NCBI GenBank assembly: GCA_021808195.1
Contig: JAKBCE010000009.1
Location: forward strand, 62,001 to 126,000
Length of the DNA stretch: 64,000 nucleotides
From: Pseudomonadota bacterium
GTDB lineage: Bacteria; Pseudomonadota; Gammaproteobacteria; Steroidobacterales; Steroidobacteraceae
Direction of reading: 5' to 3'
The notes under the pieces are model-generated. The model ran no database searches. It was not told the DNA's origin and worked only from the letters and a program-made list of their open reading frames with translations. Position numbers and translations under genes: made by a program. Of the stretch, positions 34,422-44,166 are shown in pieces. Each line of letters opens with the position of its first letter. The stretch's first letter is position 1.

Positions 34422-35768
34422 TCAATCCCCGGCGATCGTCATCTCCGCGAGCAGCAGCGAACCGCAGCGGATGGTGCCGCGCACATCGACATCGTCGCCG
34501 AGTGCGACGATGTTCTGATACATCTGGCGCAGATTGCCCGCGATGGTCACCTCGTGGACCGGATGGGCGATGGCCCCGCCTTCGACCCAGAAGCCGCTGG
34601 CACCACGCGAATAGTCCCCCGTGACACCGTTGACGCCCTGCCCCATCAGCTCCGTGACCCACAGACCGGTGCCCATCTCACGCAGCAACGCCTCAGCCGG
34701 ACGGGCCGTGGCCGAGCCCACCAGCAGGTTGTGGATGCCCCCGGCATTGCCCGTGGTCTTCAGACCCAGCCGACGGGCCGAGTAGCTGCCGAGCACGTAG
34801 CCCTGCAGAACGCCCTGCTCGATCAGTTCGCGGTCGCGGGTGGCCGCCCCCTCGGCATCGAACGGGGCGCTGCCGAGTGCCTTGGGGATGTGAGGCCGCT
34901 CGCTCATCTGCACGAACGAGGGGAAGACCTGCTCACCGGCCGCATCGAGCAGAAAAGAGGCCTTGCGGTATTGGCTCGAGCCACGGATCGCGCCGAGGAA
35001 ATGCTGCACGAGCCCCCGGGTCATCTCCGGGGCAAACAGCACCGGCGCGCGCCGCGTGGTCAATTTGCGTGCCCCCAGGCGCGCGCAGGCGCGCCGTCCG
35101 GCGGCGATTCCGACCGCTTCGGGCGAATCGAGCTCGAGCGGATCGCGCGCGGCCGTGTACCAGTAATCGCGCTGCATCTGGCTGCCCTGCTGGGCGATGA
35201 GCGAACAGCTCACCGAATGGCTGGTCCCGGAAAAGCCGGCGAGAAAGCCGAGCGAATTGCCATATACGCCCGTGTGCCGCTGCGTGCTCACCGAGGCGCC
35301 CTCGGAGTTGCTGATCCGTGCATCGACGCCCATCCCGGCGCGCTCGCACCGCTGCGCGATGTCAATCGCCGCTTCGGCCGGCAGCTCCCACGGATGATCG
35401 AGGTCCAAATCCGGTATGTCGCGCGCCAACGCCTCCGGCTCGACCAGCCCCGCATAGGGATCCTCGGCCGTGAACCGGGCTATCGCGCAGGCCTTCTCCA
35501 CGCTCGCACGCACCGCCTCGCGGCTGAGGTCCGCAGTGCTCGCCGACCCCTTGCGCTGTCCGAAGTACACCGTCACCGCCAGACCCCGGTCACGCTGATA
35601 CTCGATCGTCTCGACCTCCCCGAGCCGCACCGTCACACCGAGCCCCTGCCCGATGCTCGCATCCGCTTCGGCCTGGCTGGCGCCCTGACGGGATGCCTCC
35701 TCGAGCGCAAAGCGGACAGCGTCCTCAAGCGTTGCGGTGGAAGCGTGTGGCTTGAGCGCCTGCTGCAT
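34422..35768 (-). CDS. pmbA: metalloprotease PmbA/TldE
   Basis: The TldE subunit (448 residues) of the TldD/TldE peptidase that processes microcin precursors and the CcdA antitoxin. It has DASIGQGLGVTVRLGEVETIEYQRDRGLAVTVYFGQRKGSAST, the conserved ATRDRELIEQGVLQGYVLGSYSARRL and TGDYSRGASGFWVEGG. As usual for TldE it has no HExxH; that is on TldD, which is not in this window. Divergent from yjgA, as in E. coli. Confidence 0.95.
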   Translation of the reverse strand: MQQALKPHASTATLEDAVRFALEEASRQGASQAEADASIGQGLGVTVRLGEVETIEYQRDRGLAVTVYFGQRKGSASTADLSREAVRASVEKACAIARFTAEDPYAGLVEPEALARDIPDLDLDHPWELPAEAAIDIAQRCERAGMGVDARISNSEGASVSTQRHTGVYGNSLGFLAGFSGTSHSVSCSLIAQQGSQMQRDYWYTAARDPLELDSPEAVGIAAGRRACARLGARKLTTRRAPVLFAPEMTRGLVQHFLGAIRGSSQYRKASFLLDAAGEQVFPSFVQMSERPHIPKALGSAPFDAEGAATRDRELIEQGVLQGYVLGSYSARRLGLKTTGNAGGIHNLLVGSATARPAEALLREMGTGLWVTELMGQGVNGVTGDYSRGASGFWVEGGAIAHPVHEVTIAGNLRQMYQNIVALGDDVDVRGTIRCGSLLLAEMTIAGD

Positions 35769-35895
35769 GGAAAGTCCTCGTTGGGCAGATCATCGCCGGC
35801 CGGCCCGGCCGGCGGCTACCGGCCGCCGCGCTCACGCGAACGGGCGGAATGCGCTAGTGTAGCAGCCATGCACCGCTGCCCACCGCAACCCGTCC

Positions 35896-36414
35896 ATGCG
35901 CCCGCTTGAGTCCGAGGCGACCCCAGCCGAACAGGCCCCGCCGAGCAAAAGCGAACGCAAGCGCGCCGCGCACGCCGCACAGGACCTCGGCGAGGCGCTG
36001 ATTGCGCTGCGCGAGCGCGATCTGCAGGCGCTCGAGCTGCCGGAGGCGTTGCTCGAGGCGGTCCGCGCCGCGCGCGGCATCCGCAGTCGGGCCGCCGCAG
36101 CCCGCCAACGCCAGTACATCGGCAAGCTGATGCGCCAGATCGACACCGAGCCGATTCGCCGCGCCCTCGCGACCCGCAGCGAGCGCGACGCCGAGGAAAC
36201 CCAGCGCTTCAAGCGCGCCGAACACTGGCGCGAGCGGCTGCTCGAGGAGGGCGAGCCGGCGCTCGATGAGCTCGCCGCGGCGCGGCCGGGTTTCGAGCGC
36301 GAGCAGTGGGCGCGGCTGGTAAGCGCGGCACGTGCCGAGCGGCCCGCCGGCACGGCCACGCAGGGCGCGGCGGGCCGTGCGCTGTTTCGCGCGCTGCGCG
36401 GGCTCCTTGGGTAG
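35896..36414 (+). CDS. darP: ribosome-associated protein DarP (YjgA/DUF615)
   Basis: A 172-residue, strongly charged, helical protein of the DUF615 family; E. coli YjgA (DarP) takes part in late 50S subunit assembly. Conserved segments: [48 protein letters not shown] and ERWRERLL-like [12 protein letters not shown]. The divergent pmbA-yjgA arrangement supports the call. It is followed 10 bp later by purE. Confidence 0.92.
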   Translation: MRPLESEATPAEQAPPSKSERKRAAHAAQDLGEALIALRERDLQALELPEALLEAVRAARGIRSRAAAARQRQYIGKLMRQIDTEPIRRALATRSERDAEETQRFKRAEHWRERLLEEGEPALDELAAARPGFEREQWARLVSAARAERPAGTATQGAAGRALFRALRGLLG

Positions 36415-36417
36415 AAT
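36412..36417 (+). promoter_or_regulatory. candidate -10 of purE
   Basis: TAGAAT at the 3' end of darP, 7 nt before the purE ATG. It would give an essentially leaderless purEK mRNA. No strong -35 seen. Confidence 0.45.
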
Positions 36418-36424
36418 CCCGCGG

Positions 36425-36922
36425 ATGAAAGCGCTGGTCGGTATCATCATGGGTTCGACGTCGGACTGGGAAACGCTGCGCGCGGCCGCCGACATGTTGG
36501 ACAAATTCGCAATTGCCCACGAAGTCCGGGTGGTCTCGGCTCATCGCACGCCGGACCTGCTGTTCGAGTATGCGGCCAGCGCCCGCGGGCGCGGCCTTGA
36601 GGTGATCATTGCCGGGGCGGGCGGCGCGGCGCACCTGCCGGGGATGACCGCCGCCAAGACCACTTTGCCGGTGCTCGGCGTGCCGGTGCAGTCAAAGACC
36701 CTGGGCGGACTTGATTCGCTCCTGTCGATCGTGCAGATGCCCACCGGCGTGCCGGTCGCGACTTTCGCCATCGGCACCGCGGGCGCCGCCAATGCCGCCT
36801 TGTGTGCTGCGGCGATCCTTGCCAATAAGCACCCGGCCGTGGCCGAGGCCCTCGAGACGTTCCGGCGCGATCAGACCGCCGCCGTGCTCGCCCAACCCGA
36901 TCCGCGCTCGGTCCGCACATGA
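36425..36922 (+). CDS. purE: N5-carboxyaminoimidazole ribonucleotide mutase
   Basis: Class I PurE (165 residues), which isomerises N5-CAIR to CAIR in purine synthesis. [67 protein letters not shown] are all canonical active-site stretches. The ATG at 36425 is used; the longer frame lies within darP. The stop overlaps the purK ATG (ATGA). Confidence 0.97.
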   Translation: MKALVGIIMGSTSDWETLRAAADMLDKFAIAHEVRVVSAHRTPDLLFEYAASARGRGLEVIIAGAGGAAHLPGMTAAKTTLPVLGVPVQSKTLGGLDSLLSIVQMPTGVPVATFAIGTAGAANAALCAAAILANKHPAVAEALETFRRDQTAAVLAQPDPRSVRT

Positions 36923-38028
36923 CCGTCGGTGTCATCGGCGGCGGGCAGCTCGGCCGCATGCTCGCCCTTGCCGGCTATCCGCTCGGCCTCGATTTCCTCT
37001 TCCTCGATCCCTCGCGCGAGGCGCCGGCCGCTCGAGTCGCCCCGGTGCTGCACGGGGCGTTCACCGATCCGCAGCCGCTGAAGTGGCTGTCCCGCGAGTG
37101 CGAGGTGCTGACCTTCGACTGGGAGAACATCTCGGTCGAGGCGTTGCGCAAGCATGCCTCCGGTGCGCGCCGCGCACGCATCTGCCCACCGGTGCCGGCG
37201 CTCGCGACCGCCCAGGACCGGGTCGCCGAGAAGCGGCTGTTCGAGCGCCTCGGCATTCCCACCACGCGCTGGCGGGCGGTTTCCTCCCGTCCCGCCCTCG
37301 AGCGGGCCGTGCGCGAGGTGGGGCTGCCGGCGGTCATCAAGACTCGGCGCATGGGCTACGACGGCAAGGGCCAGATGCGCATCAGCACGCCCGAAGAGGC
37401 ACAGCAGGCGTGGCAGAGCCTCGGCAGCGTACCGCTGATCTACGAGGAATGGATTCCGTTCGATTGCGAGGTCTCGATCATTGGCGCCCGCAGCACGCGC
37501 GGCCAGACCGTGTTCTACCCGCTGAATGGCAACGTGCACGCCGGTGGCATCCTGCGCCTGACTCGAGCGCCATTCGGTCCGGGCCGCTGGCACCGCACGG
37601 CCGTGGAGTACCTGACGCGCTGTCTGGAGCATTTTCGCTACGCCGGCATATTGACCATCGAGTTTTTCGTGCGCAACGGGCGCCTGATCGCCAACGAAAT
37701 GGCACCCCGTGTGCACAACTCCGGTCATTGGACGATCGAGGGCTGCCTCACCAGCCAGTTCGAGAATCATTTGCGGGCCATTCTCGGCCTGCCGCTCGGC
37801 TCGACGCGACCGAACGGCCACAGCGCGATGATCAATCTGATCGGGGAGATGCCCGCGCGCGAGCCATTGCTCGAATTCGAGGGTCTGCACCTGCACGATT
37901 ACGGCAAACAACCTCGGCCGGGGCGCAAGCTCGGGCACTGCACGCTGGTGGAGGCCTCCGCCAGCCGGCGCGACCGCTTGGCCCGGCGAGTGCTCGCCCA
38001 GGTAGCCCCGACGATACGCGTGCCGTAG
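36919..38028 (+). CDS. purK: 5-(carboxyamino)imidazole ribonucleotide synthase
   Basis: ATP-grasp carboxylase (369 residues) making N5-CAIR from AIR, bicarbonate and ATP. It has [31 protein letters not shown], the metal-binding [18 protein letters not shown] and the C-terminal [15 protein letters not shown] motif. Coupled to purE by a 4-nt overlap. Substrate channel partners are standard. Confidence 0.96.
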   Translation: MTVGVIGGGQLGRMLALAGYPLGLDFLFLDPSREAPAARVAPVLHGAFTDPQPLKWLSRECEVLTFDWENISVEALRKHASGARRARICPPVPALATAQDRVAEKRLFERLGIPTTRWRAVSSRPALERAVREVGLPAVIKTRRMGYDGKGQMRISTPEEAQQAWQSLGSVPLIYEEWIPFDCEVSIIGARSTRGQTVFYPLNGNVHAGGILRLTRAPFGPGRWHRTAVEYLTRCLEHFRYAGILTIEFFVRNGRLIANEMAPRVHNSGHWTIEGCLTSQFENHLRAILGLPLGSTRPNGHSAMINLIGEMPAREPLLEFEGLHLHDYGKQPRPGRKLGHCTLVEASASRRDRLARRVLAQVAPTIRVP

Positions 38029-38040
38029 CATAGCCACGCC

Positions 38041-39345
38041 ATGTACATCGAGCCGTTCCATCTGCAAGAACTGCCGTTTCGGCTCAGTCCCGACCCCCAA
38101 TTCCTGTTCCTGTCCAAGCAGCACGCCCGCGCCAAGGCGTACATGGAGTCGACGATCTGGTTCGCCGACGGCTTCGTCGTCATTACCGGGGAGATCGGCG
38201 CAGGCAAGACCACCCTCATCGAGGCGTTCCTGCGGGAGATTCCCCAGGACGTGGTGGTGGCGCAGATCAACCAGACGCAGGTCTCGGCGATCGATTTCCT
38301 GCAGTCACTGCTCGCCCAATTCGGCTTCTCGCCGTTCAAGATGAAAAAAGGCGAGCTGCTGGTCACGCTGAACAACTTTCTCATCGAGCAGTATGCGGCC
38401 GGCCGGCGCGTGCTGCTCATCGTCGATGAGGCGCAGAATCTCTCGCTGCGCGTGCTCGAGGAAATCCGGATGCTCTCGGGCGTGGAGACCACCAAGGACA
38501 AGGTGCTGCGCATCATTCTCGCCGGGCAGCCGGAGCTGAACGCCAAGCTCGATGCTCCGGAACTCGTGCAGCTGAACCAACGCGTGCGACTGCGCTTTCA
38601 TCTCACGGCGCTCTCGCAGGAGGAGACTGCCGAGTACATCCGCCACCGGCTCGCCGTGGCCGGGGCCGGCGAGCGGGAAATCTTCGAGCCGGATACCTTC
38701 GCGGAAATCCACCGCTACGCAGGGGGCGTTCCCCGCCTGATCAACACGCTGTGCGACACCGCGATGATGGCGGCGTTCACGAACGATCGTGACCGGGTCA
38801 TCGCCGCAGACATCGCCAGTGCGGTGAGCGAGCTGCAATGGGTGGAATTCGCCGCCCGGCCCCAGGGAGTCGGTGCGGCCGCCGCAGCGCGCGTGCGCGC
38901 CCGGCGTGAACCGCTCTTGCCGCCACTGGCACGGCTACAGGTGCTCGAGGGCGGCCGCACGCAGCAGGAAGTCGCGCTGCTGCCGGGACGGATCATCCTC
39001 GGGCGCACCCCGGACAACGACCTGCAGATCGACAGTCGCTTCATCAGCCGCCATCACTGCCAGATCACCACGACCAATAACGCCAGCATCATCGAGGATC
39101 TCAACAGCACGAACGGGCTGTACGTGCGCTCGGTGCGCGTGCACCGGCATTATCTGCGCGACGGCGACGTGGTACTGATCGGCAAGCACGAACTGCTCTA
39201 CGTCGATGAGCGCGTGTCTGGGGCACGCGGCAATCCGAACGACACCCTGCCCGGCATTCCAACCCTCGGCCACGAGGAAGAAACGCTCGCCGGTGAGGAC
39301 CTGCCGCTCTCCATTCCGACCGTCTCGCCGCGCTCCCAGAACTGA
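38041..39345 (+). CDS. ExeA/GspA-like AAA ATPase fused to an FHA domain
   Basis: A 434-residue protein. The N-terminal ATPase begins MYIEPFHLQELPFRLSPDPQ and has Walker A GEIGAGKTT (about residue 50) and Walker B VLLIVDEAQN. This subgroup resembles the secretion ATPases found beside PEP-CTERM/exosortase and type II secretion loci. An Arg/Ala linker near 290 leads to an FHA domain (about 310-400) with GRIILGRTPDNDLQI-SRFISRHHCQI-DLNSTNGLYV, whose Arg, Ser and Asn residues bind phosphothreonine. An acidic tail follows. Likely role: phospho-regulated assembly ATPase; partners unknown. No secretion genes are adjacent. Confidence 0.85.
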   Translation: MYIEPFHLQELPFRLSPDPQFLFLSKQHARAKAYMESTIWFADGFVVITGEIGAGKTTLIEAFLREIPQDVVVAQINQTQVSAIDFLQSLLAQFGFSPFKMKKGELLVTLNNFLIEQYAAGRRVLLIVDEAQNLSLRVLEEIRMLSGVETTKDKVLRIILAGQPELNAKLDAPELVQLNQRVRLRFHLTALSQEETAEYIRHRLAVAGAGEREIFEPDTFAEIHRYAGGVPRLINTLCDTAMMAAFTNDRDRVIAADIASAVSELQWVEFAARPQGVGAAAAARVRARREPLLPPLARLQVLEGGRTQQEVALLPGRIILGRTPDNDLQIDSRFISRHHCQITTTNNASIIEDLNSTNGLYVRSVRVHRHYLRDGDVVLIGKHELLYVDERVSGARGNPNDTLPGIPTLGHEEETLAGEDLPLSIPTVSPRSQN

Positions 39346-39350
39346 TCGGC

Positions 39351-39367
39351 CGCGCCGCAGCGGCGCG
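39351..39367. terminator. short stem-loop between convergent AAA-FHA gene and plsB
   Basis: CGCGCCG (39351-39357) and CGGCGCG (39361-39367) with a 3-nt loop, lying in the 24 bp between the two stop codons. No T-run; weak evidence. Confidence 0.35.
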
Positions 39368-39369
39368 CC

Positions 39370-41805
39370 TCAGGCGTGGGTCACCTGCAGGATGCTGTGA
39401 CGGATCTGCTCGCTCAGGACGAACTGGGCGTCCGCCGCGACCCGCATCAGTACCTCGTCGAACTCCAGCAAGCCGCTGCGGTTGACGCGGATCACGCTGC
39501 GTCGGCGCAGCAGATCGATGAAGTTCGCAAACAGCGAACGGTCGAAGAATTCCGGCGAATTCAGTCCGTACAGCAGCGCGATGCGCTGCGCGGCGAGCTG
39601 GCATCGCTCCTCGAGGCTCGCCTGCGAGAGCGCACCGGAGCCGGCCTGCAGCAGCAGCGCAATCGCCAGGTAGTACCGCTCGATAGTCTGCAGCGTTGAC
39701 TGTGCCAGGATCGACAGCTGCATCGCCTCGGCGCTCGAGGGCGGTGGACGGCGCCACTGACCACAGGCAGCGTCGCTCTCGATCAGTCCGTGCCGGGCCA
39801 GCTCGGCGAGCACGCGCTCGACCACCGCGGAGAGTTCCGCCTCGCTCCAATGCAGGAACAGTTCTTCGGCAATGTACGGATAGATGCGCGCAGCGAGGCG
39901 CAGGATGTCCTCGTGCGCCACCTCGGCGTTGCTCAGGAAGACGCACGCCAGCAGCGAGGGCATGGCAAACAAATGCAGCACGTTGTTGCGAAAGTACGCG
40001 GCCAGCACCGCACTCTCATCGCTCATGCGCAGCACATCCCCGGCCGGGTGGCCGTGGCGCTGCAGCACTTTCATCGTCTCGCCATAGGCAAGGACCTCCG
40101 CGCCGCTCAGCGCGGTGACCGTGACTCGTGCGCTGTATGGCACGCCCTCGAGCAGCGCGCGGTACAGGTCAATCTGTCGCACCAGATCGCTCTCGGGCAG
40201 CGCTTGGCGGGGCATGGCGAGCAGCACCGTCGCCAGCAGATTCACCGGCGTCACCGCCGCGGCCGAGTTGATGTTGCGCATGATGCGCTGGGCGAGCTCG
40301 TCGACCGCCGCGCTCACCCAGGCTGCGCGGGTATCGTCGTCGAACGGGCGGACTCGCCAATCCCCCCCGTGCCGGTCGAGCACCTCATCGAGCGCAATCG
40401 GCTCGCCGAGATTGACATGTACCCTGCCGAAGCGCTCACGCAGCCGGCCGAGGGAGCGCAGCAGTCCCCGCACGCTCTCCTTCTCCTTCGCCTTGCCGGA
40501 GAGTTCCCCGACGTAGGTCGTCCCCTCGATGATGCGCTCATACCCGAAGTACACCGGCACGAACACGACCGGTCGCAGCGGATCGCGCAGAAAACTGCGC
40601 ACCGTCATCGAGAGCATGCCGGTCTTCGGCTGCAGCAGGCGACCGGTGCGGCTGCGGCCGCCCTCGATGAAGTACTCGATCGAATGGCCGCGCGCCATGA
40701 TCGCCGCCAGATACTTCATGAACACGACCGTATAGAGCACATTGCCGCCGAAACGCCGGCGGATGAAAAATGCCCCGCCCATACGCAGAAAACGTCCGAC
40801 GATCGGCAGATTCAGATTGATGCCGGCGGCGATGTGCGGCGGGGCGTACCCGTTGACATAGATCACGTAGGAGAGCAGCAGATAGTCCATGTGGCTGCGG
40901 TGGCACGGCACATAGACGATTTCGTTGCCCTGTGCAGCCCGCTCGAGTGTCTCCAGGTGACCGACGCTCACCCCGTCGTACAGGCGATTCCACAGCCAGG
41001 TCAGCACCCGCTCGAGAAAGCGCACGAAGGCGTGCGAGTAATTGGCGGCGATCTCATTGGCATAACCCGCAGCCTCGCGCAGCGCCGCGCGGCGGGTCAT
41101 TTTCTTCTCGCGCATCAGCTGCGCGACGGCGGCACGCACCGCACTGGTGCGCAGCACGCGCGTCACTACCACGCGCCGGTGAGAAAGATCCGGCCCGATG
41201 CGTGCGGCACGCCGCTGGATGTACAAGGCGCGCAGCGAACGGGTCACCCGCCGGCCGCGCAGCGCAAGGCCGCTCTCCTCACCCATCAGACTGCGCAGCG
41301 AGATCGGCTCCTCGAACTCGAGCAGCACGTTGCGACCGTTGAACAACACCTGCAGGAACTTGCGCACCCGGCTGGTCAGTACCCAGTTCTCCACCAGCAG
41401 CAGCCGGATCCACGATTGCTCGCGCTGCGGCGCGCGACCCCAATACACCGCCACCGGCACCAGATCGATGTCCGCCTGCGGATCGGCTTCCAGCGCGCGC
41501 AGCATCTGCTCGATCTGTGGGGGCGGACGCCGGTCGAGCCGCTCGTTCCAGAAGCCACGCTGGCGAGTGAGATAGAAATGGGCGCGCAGCTCCCCACGCC
41601 GCCGCTGCAGCCGCAGACGCCGGCGCGGCCGGGGCAGGCGCATGCGCTCGCAGACATTCTGCAGCACCGCCAGATCAACGATGCTGCGCCGCTCGAGCAC
41701 GTAACAGACTGGGCGCGCTCGCTCGCGCAGGCGCGCCGCGGCGTCCTCCGGGAGGATTTTGCAGCGTACCCACAGCGCCAGCACTCGGTGCAATAACCAG
41801 TTCAT
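39370..41805 (-). CDS. plsB: glycerol-3-phosphate 1-O-acyltransferase
   Basis: An 811-residue membrane-bound acyltransferase (E. coli PlsB has 807) that makes lysophosphatidic acid from acyl-ACP or acyl-CoA, the first step of phospholipid synthesis. The acyltransferase blocks are clear: VPCHRSHMDYLLLSY (catalytic His-x4-Asp), GGAFFIRRRFGGN, FIEGGRSRTGRLLQPKTGML and VFVPVYFGYERIIEG. The N-terminal extension and long C-terminal helical domain are of normal length. ATG start at 41805. Confidence 0.96.
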   Translation of the reverse strand: MNWLLHRVLALWVRCKILPEDAAARLRERARPVCYVLERRSIVDLAVLQNVCERMRLPRPRRRLRLQRRRGELRAHFYLTRQRGFWNERLDRRPPPQIEQMLRALEADPQADIDLVPVAVYWGRAPQREQSWIRLLLVENWVLTSRVRKFLQVLFNGRNVLLEFEEPISLRSLMGEESGLALRGRRVTRSLRALYIQRRAARIGPDLSHRRVVVTRVLRTSAVRAAVAQLMREKKMTRRAALREAAGYANEIAANYSHAFVRFLERVLTWLWNRLYDGVSVGHLETLERAAQGNEIVYVPCHRSHMDYLLLSYVIYVNGYAPPHIAAGINLNLPIVGRFLRMGGAFFIRRRFGGNVLYTVVFMKYLAAIMARGHSIEYFIEGGRSRTGRLLQPKTGMLSMTVRSFLRDPLRPVVFVPVYFGYERIIEGTTYVGELSGKAKEKESVRGLLRSLGRLRERFGRVHVNLGEPIALDEVLDRHGGDWRVRPFDDDTRAAWVSAAVDELAQRIMRNINSAAAVTPVNLLATVLLAMPRQALPESDLVRQIDLYRALLEGVPYSARVTVTALSGAEVLAYGETMKVLQRHGHPAGDVLRMSDESAVLAAYFRNNVLHLFAMPSLLACVFLSNAEVAHEDILRLAARIYPYIAEELFLHWSEAELSAVVERVLAELARHGLIESDAACGQWRRPPPSSAEAMQLSILAQSTLQTIERYYLAIALLLQAGSGALSQASLEERCQLAAQRIALLYGLNSPEFFDRSLFANFIDLLRRRSVIRVNRSGLLEFDEVLMRVAADAQFVLSEQIRHSILQVTHA

Positions 41806-41855
41806 TCCAACGTCCGCCCGCTCACCGCCGTGCCGACACCGGCACGCCGCAGAAC

Positions 41856-42434
41856 CTACTCGCCGGCCGGCGCGGGCAAATCGAGCGCGATAAGGAAATA
41901 TTCGAAGAGATTTTGGATCACGCGGATCTGATTGTGCAGATTGTGGTCGCTATCGAGCAGATGCAGCGCTGCGCGGTAATGCTCGGCGAAGCGCACACTG
42001 TGCGCGAACGGCACCACCTCATCGCGCCAGCCATGCACCACCACCGTTGGGCAATCGACGATCCCGGCACGCAGCTGCGGCAACTCGGGGAAGTAGAGCG
42101 CCGGGGCCATCAGAAAGATGCCTCGCGCATGCAGCACCGAAGCGCTGGCCACCGTCACGTAACCGCCGAGGCTGGAGCCGACGAGCACCAGATCACCGGT
42201 GAGGTCCTTGCAGTAATCGGCCAGCCGGGCGATGCGCTCGCGCGGGGCGTCGAGTCCGCGATAATCGACCGAGTGCGCCTCGTAGCCCTCGCTGCGCACC
42301 ACTTCGGCGAGCGCGGTGATTTTGCGTCCCCACGGGCCGCTTGCCAGACCATGTGAGAACACGACATGGCGCTGCGGCGCGGGGTTCGCAGCCGCGCCGG
42401 CGCGCTCCTGCGCTGAACTCGCCTCGTCACTCAT
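41856..42434 (-). CDS. alpha/beta hydrolase (esterase)
   Basis: A 192-residue hydrolase. The nucleophile elbow is LVGSSLGGYVT, the acid lies in HGWRDEVVPFAHSV and the catalytic His in DSDHNLHNQ; the oxyanion segment is VFSHGLASGPWG. Small cytosolic hydrolases of this kind (YqiA/YcjY-like) act on esters or thioesters; substrate unknown. It lies between plsB and the sheath-like gene on the same strand, 51 bp from each. Confidence 0.85.
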   Translation of the reverse strand: MSDEASSAQERAGAAANPAPQRHVVFSHGLASGPWGRKITALAEVVRSEGYEAHSVDYRGLDAPRERIARLADYCKDLTGDLVLVGSSLGGYVTVASASVLHARGIFLMAPALYFPELPQLRAGIVDCPTVVVHGWRDEVVPFAHSVRFAEHYRAALHLLDSDHNLHNQIRVIQNLFEYFLIALDLPAPAGE

Positions 42435-42486
42435 CGGATAATGATGCCGTCAAACGCCGACCGACGCTATAGCACGGACCAGCGAC

Positions 42487-44070
42487 TCAGCGATGGATGC
42501 TCATCTCGAGCGGCCAGTCGCCCGGCCGCTGGGTGGCGAGGCGGTTGACGGAAACCGGGCGTGCGCGACTGGCGCCGGGCTGGTGGCTCACGAGCCACGT
42601 GTCGAACTCACCGGCGCGTCGCGCCGCGATACCAAAGAGCAGATTGACCCCGCCGGCCGCGACCGATTGCGGCTGATTGATTCGTTCGTCGCAGACGACG
42701 AAATAGCGTTCCTCGCGCGAAAACCCCGCAAAGGCTCCCGAGGCGGACAGCCGCGCCAAATAGGCCTCGACCCGTGAGCGTCCCCGCGCCCAGGTGGCCG
42801 GCACGTTCTGCTCAAACAGCATCCAGCGCGTGCCCCGCTCGACGCTGGCGGCAACCCGCAATGCCAAACGCCGTGCTGCGAGGAATCTCCAGTCGGGCGA
42901 GCCATTGCCCCCGGCGGCCAGCGTGCGCGCACTCACCGGCGGCATCGCAACGGAGCGAGTCGCAAACAGCGTATTGATGCCGGCGAGCGACAGTCGCGCC
43001 CGCTGCGAGAGCGACACCTCGACGGCCGGCTGCAGCCCCGCTCGCAGCAGCGGCTCCTCCTCGCCTGCGCCGAGCGACCCGCTCTGCTCGGCACGCGAGA
43101 TCAGCCCTGCGGCCGCGCCGCTGCAGGTAAACGTCTCAACCCGACCGCGCAGCTGGTCGTACGCGCGCAGGCGCGGGAAAAACATCACGGCATGATCGCT
43201 GCGGAACGGCCACTTGCGCATCGCGTCAATGGCCTCCTGAGGGCCGTCCCATGCGCTGGGCGGATCGACGATGAGCAGCGCATGGCGCTGGCGGCACAGC
43301 CGCGCCGCCACGAGCAACGTGCCGAGTCCGACATCCTGCTCACGAGTGAGCGGCGGGATGCAGAGAAAATCGAAGTTCTCCTCGCCGAGCGCAAACAGGC
43401 CCGTGCGCTCGGCAGCCGAGCCGATCAGATCGTAATCCGTGACCGGTCCGCCATCATCGCCATCGCAGTTCGACCCCACGTAGCCGACGCCGAAGCCGCC
43501 TGCGCTAGGCGCCGATCGCTCCGGACGGCGGGCGGGCAGCGGCGGGACGACCCGCGCGAGCTGCGAATGCGCCAACAGGTCGGTGAGACAGCGGTCCGAT
43601 TCACTCGCCAGCGAGACGCGGCGGAAGATCTCCTGATCCTCGATGTGCTCGGAACCTGCCGCACGCACGCGCTGCACGACCAGATTGAACGCATCGGAGT
43701 CGGCCAGCCCATCGTAGTCGACCGAGGCGCGCAGGTATTCCCGCGAGCCCGGATGCACCCCGATGAGCCGCAGCGCTTGTTCGCCGGCCGGCAACGTCAC
43801 AGTGGGTGCCCGCGCGCCGTTGGCGACGCGCACCACCAGCGCTCTGCTGCCACCGCTCGCGAAGAACTGCTCGACGGCGTACGAGAGCGTGGAGGGCTGC
43901 CACAGTCCGCCGAAGACTTGCTGGAACTGTGCGAAGCTAGTGAGCGGTACCGGACGGTGCAGCGGTCCCTTCAGCGTACGACCGACAAATGCGGTGACCG
44001 GCTCCGCCCACGCGATCGCCGGCTCGATGTCATCCTCTTTGAGGGAAAGGCCAGGACCGCCTTCAACCAC
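42487..44070 (-). CDS. phage tail sheath-like protein, orphan
   Basis: A 527-residue protein related to contractile tail sheath proteins. The N-terminus EPAIAWAEPVTAFVGRTLKGPLHRPVPLTSFAQFQQVFGG and AVEQFFASGGSRALVVRV are the usual sheath opening, and the C-terminus FLAARRLALRVAASVERGTRWMLFEQNVPATWARGRSRVEAYLARL is the conserved sheath end that locks onto neighbours. The central part is divergent. The GTG at 44070 follows GGGGAAG. No tube, baseplate, spike or other phage or contractile-injection gene is nearby, so its function is unclear: a domesticated remnant or a part supplied to a distant locus. Confidence 0.82.
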   Translation of the reverse strand: MVEGGPGLSLKEDDIEPAIAWAEPVTAFVGRTLKGPLHRPVPLTSFAQFQQVFGGLWQPSTLSYAVEQFFASGGSRALVVRVANGARAPTVTLPAGEQALRLIGVHPGSREYLRASVDYDGLADSDAFNLVVQRVRAAGSEHIEDQEIFRRVSLASESDRCLTDLLAHSQLARVVPPLPARRPERSAPSAGGFGVGYVGSNCDGDDGGPVTDYDLIGSAAERTGLFALGEENFDFLCIPPLTREQDVGLGTLLVAARLCRQRHALLIVDPPSAWDGPQEAIDAMRKWPFRSDHAVMFFPRLRAYDQLRGRVETFTCSGAAAGLISRAEQSGSLGAGEEEPLLRAGLQPAVEVSLSQRARLSLAGINTLFATRSVAMPPVSARTLAAGGNGSPDWRFLAARRLALRVAASVERGTRWMLFEQNVPATWARGRSRVEAYLARLSASGAFAGFSREERYFVVCDERINQPQSVAAGGVNLLFGIAARRAGEFDTWLVSHQPGASRARPVSVNRLATQRPGDWPLEMSIHR

Positions 44071-44166
44071 CAGTTCTTCCCCAGGGCGTTATTCTTGGTT
44101 GGTTTCCGCCCAGACTCTACCATAGGGAGCGAATCGTAGGCCGCGGTCGCGCCCTGGTACAGACCC

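Noticed and set aside
39790..41796. Open frame of 668 codons on the plus strand
   Set aside because: It is antisense to plsB, whose motifs are unmistakable; His/Arg/Gln-rich composition is typical of high-GC antisense frames.
42487..44070. Idea of a prophage or contractile injection locus around the sheath-like gene
   Set aside because: No other phage gene, integrase, att repeat or composition shift nearby.
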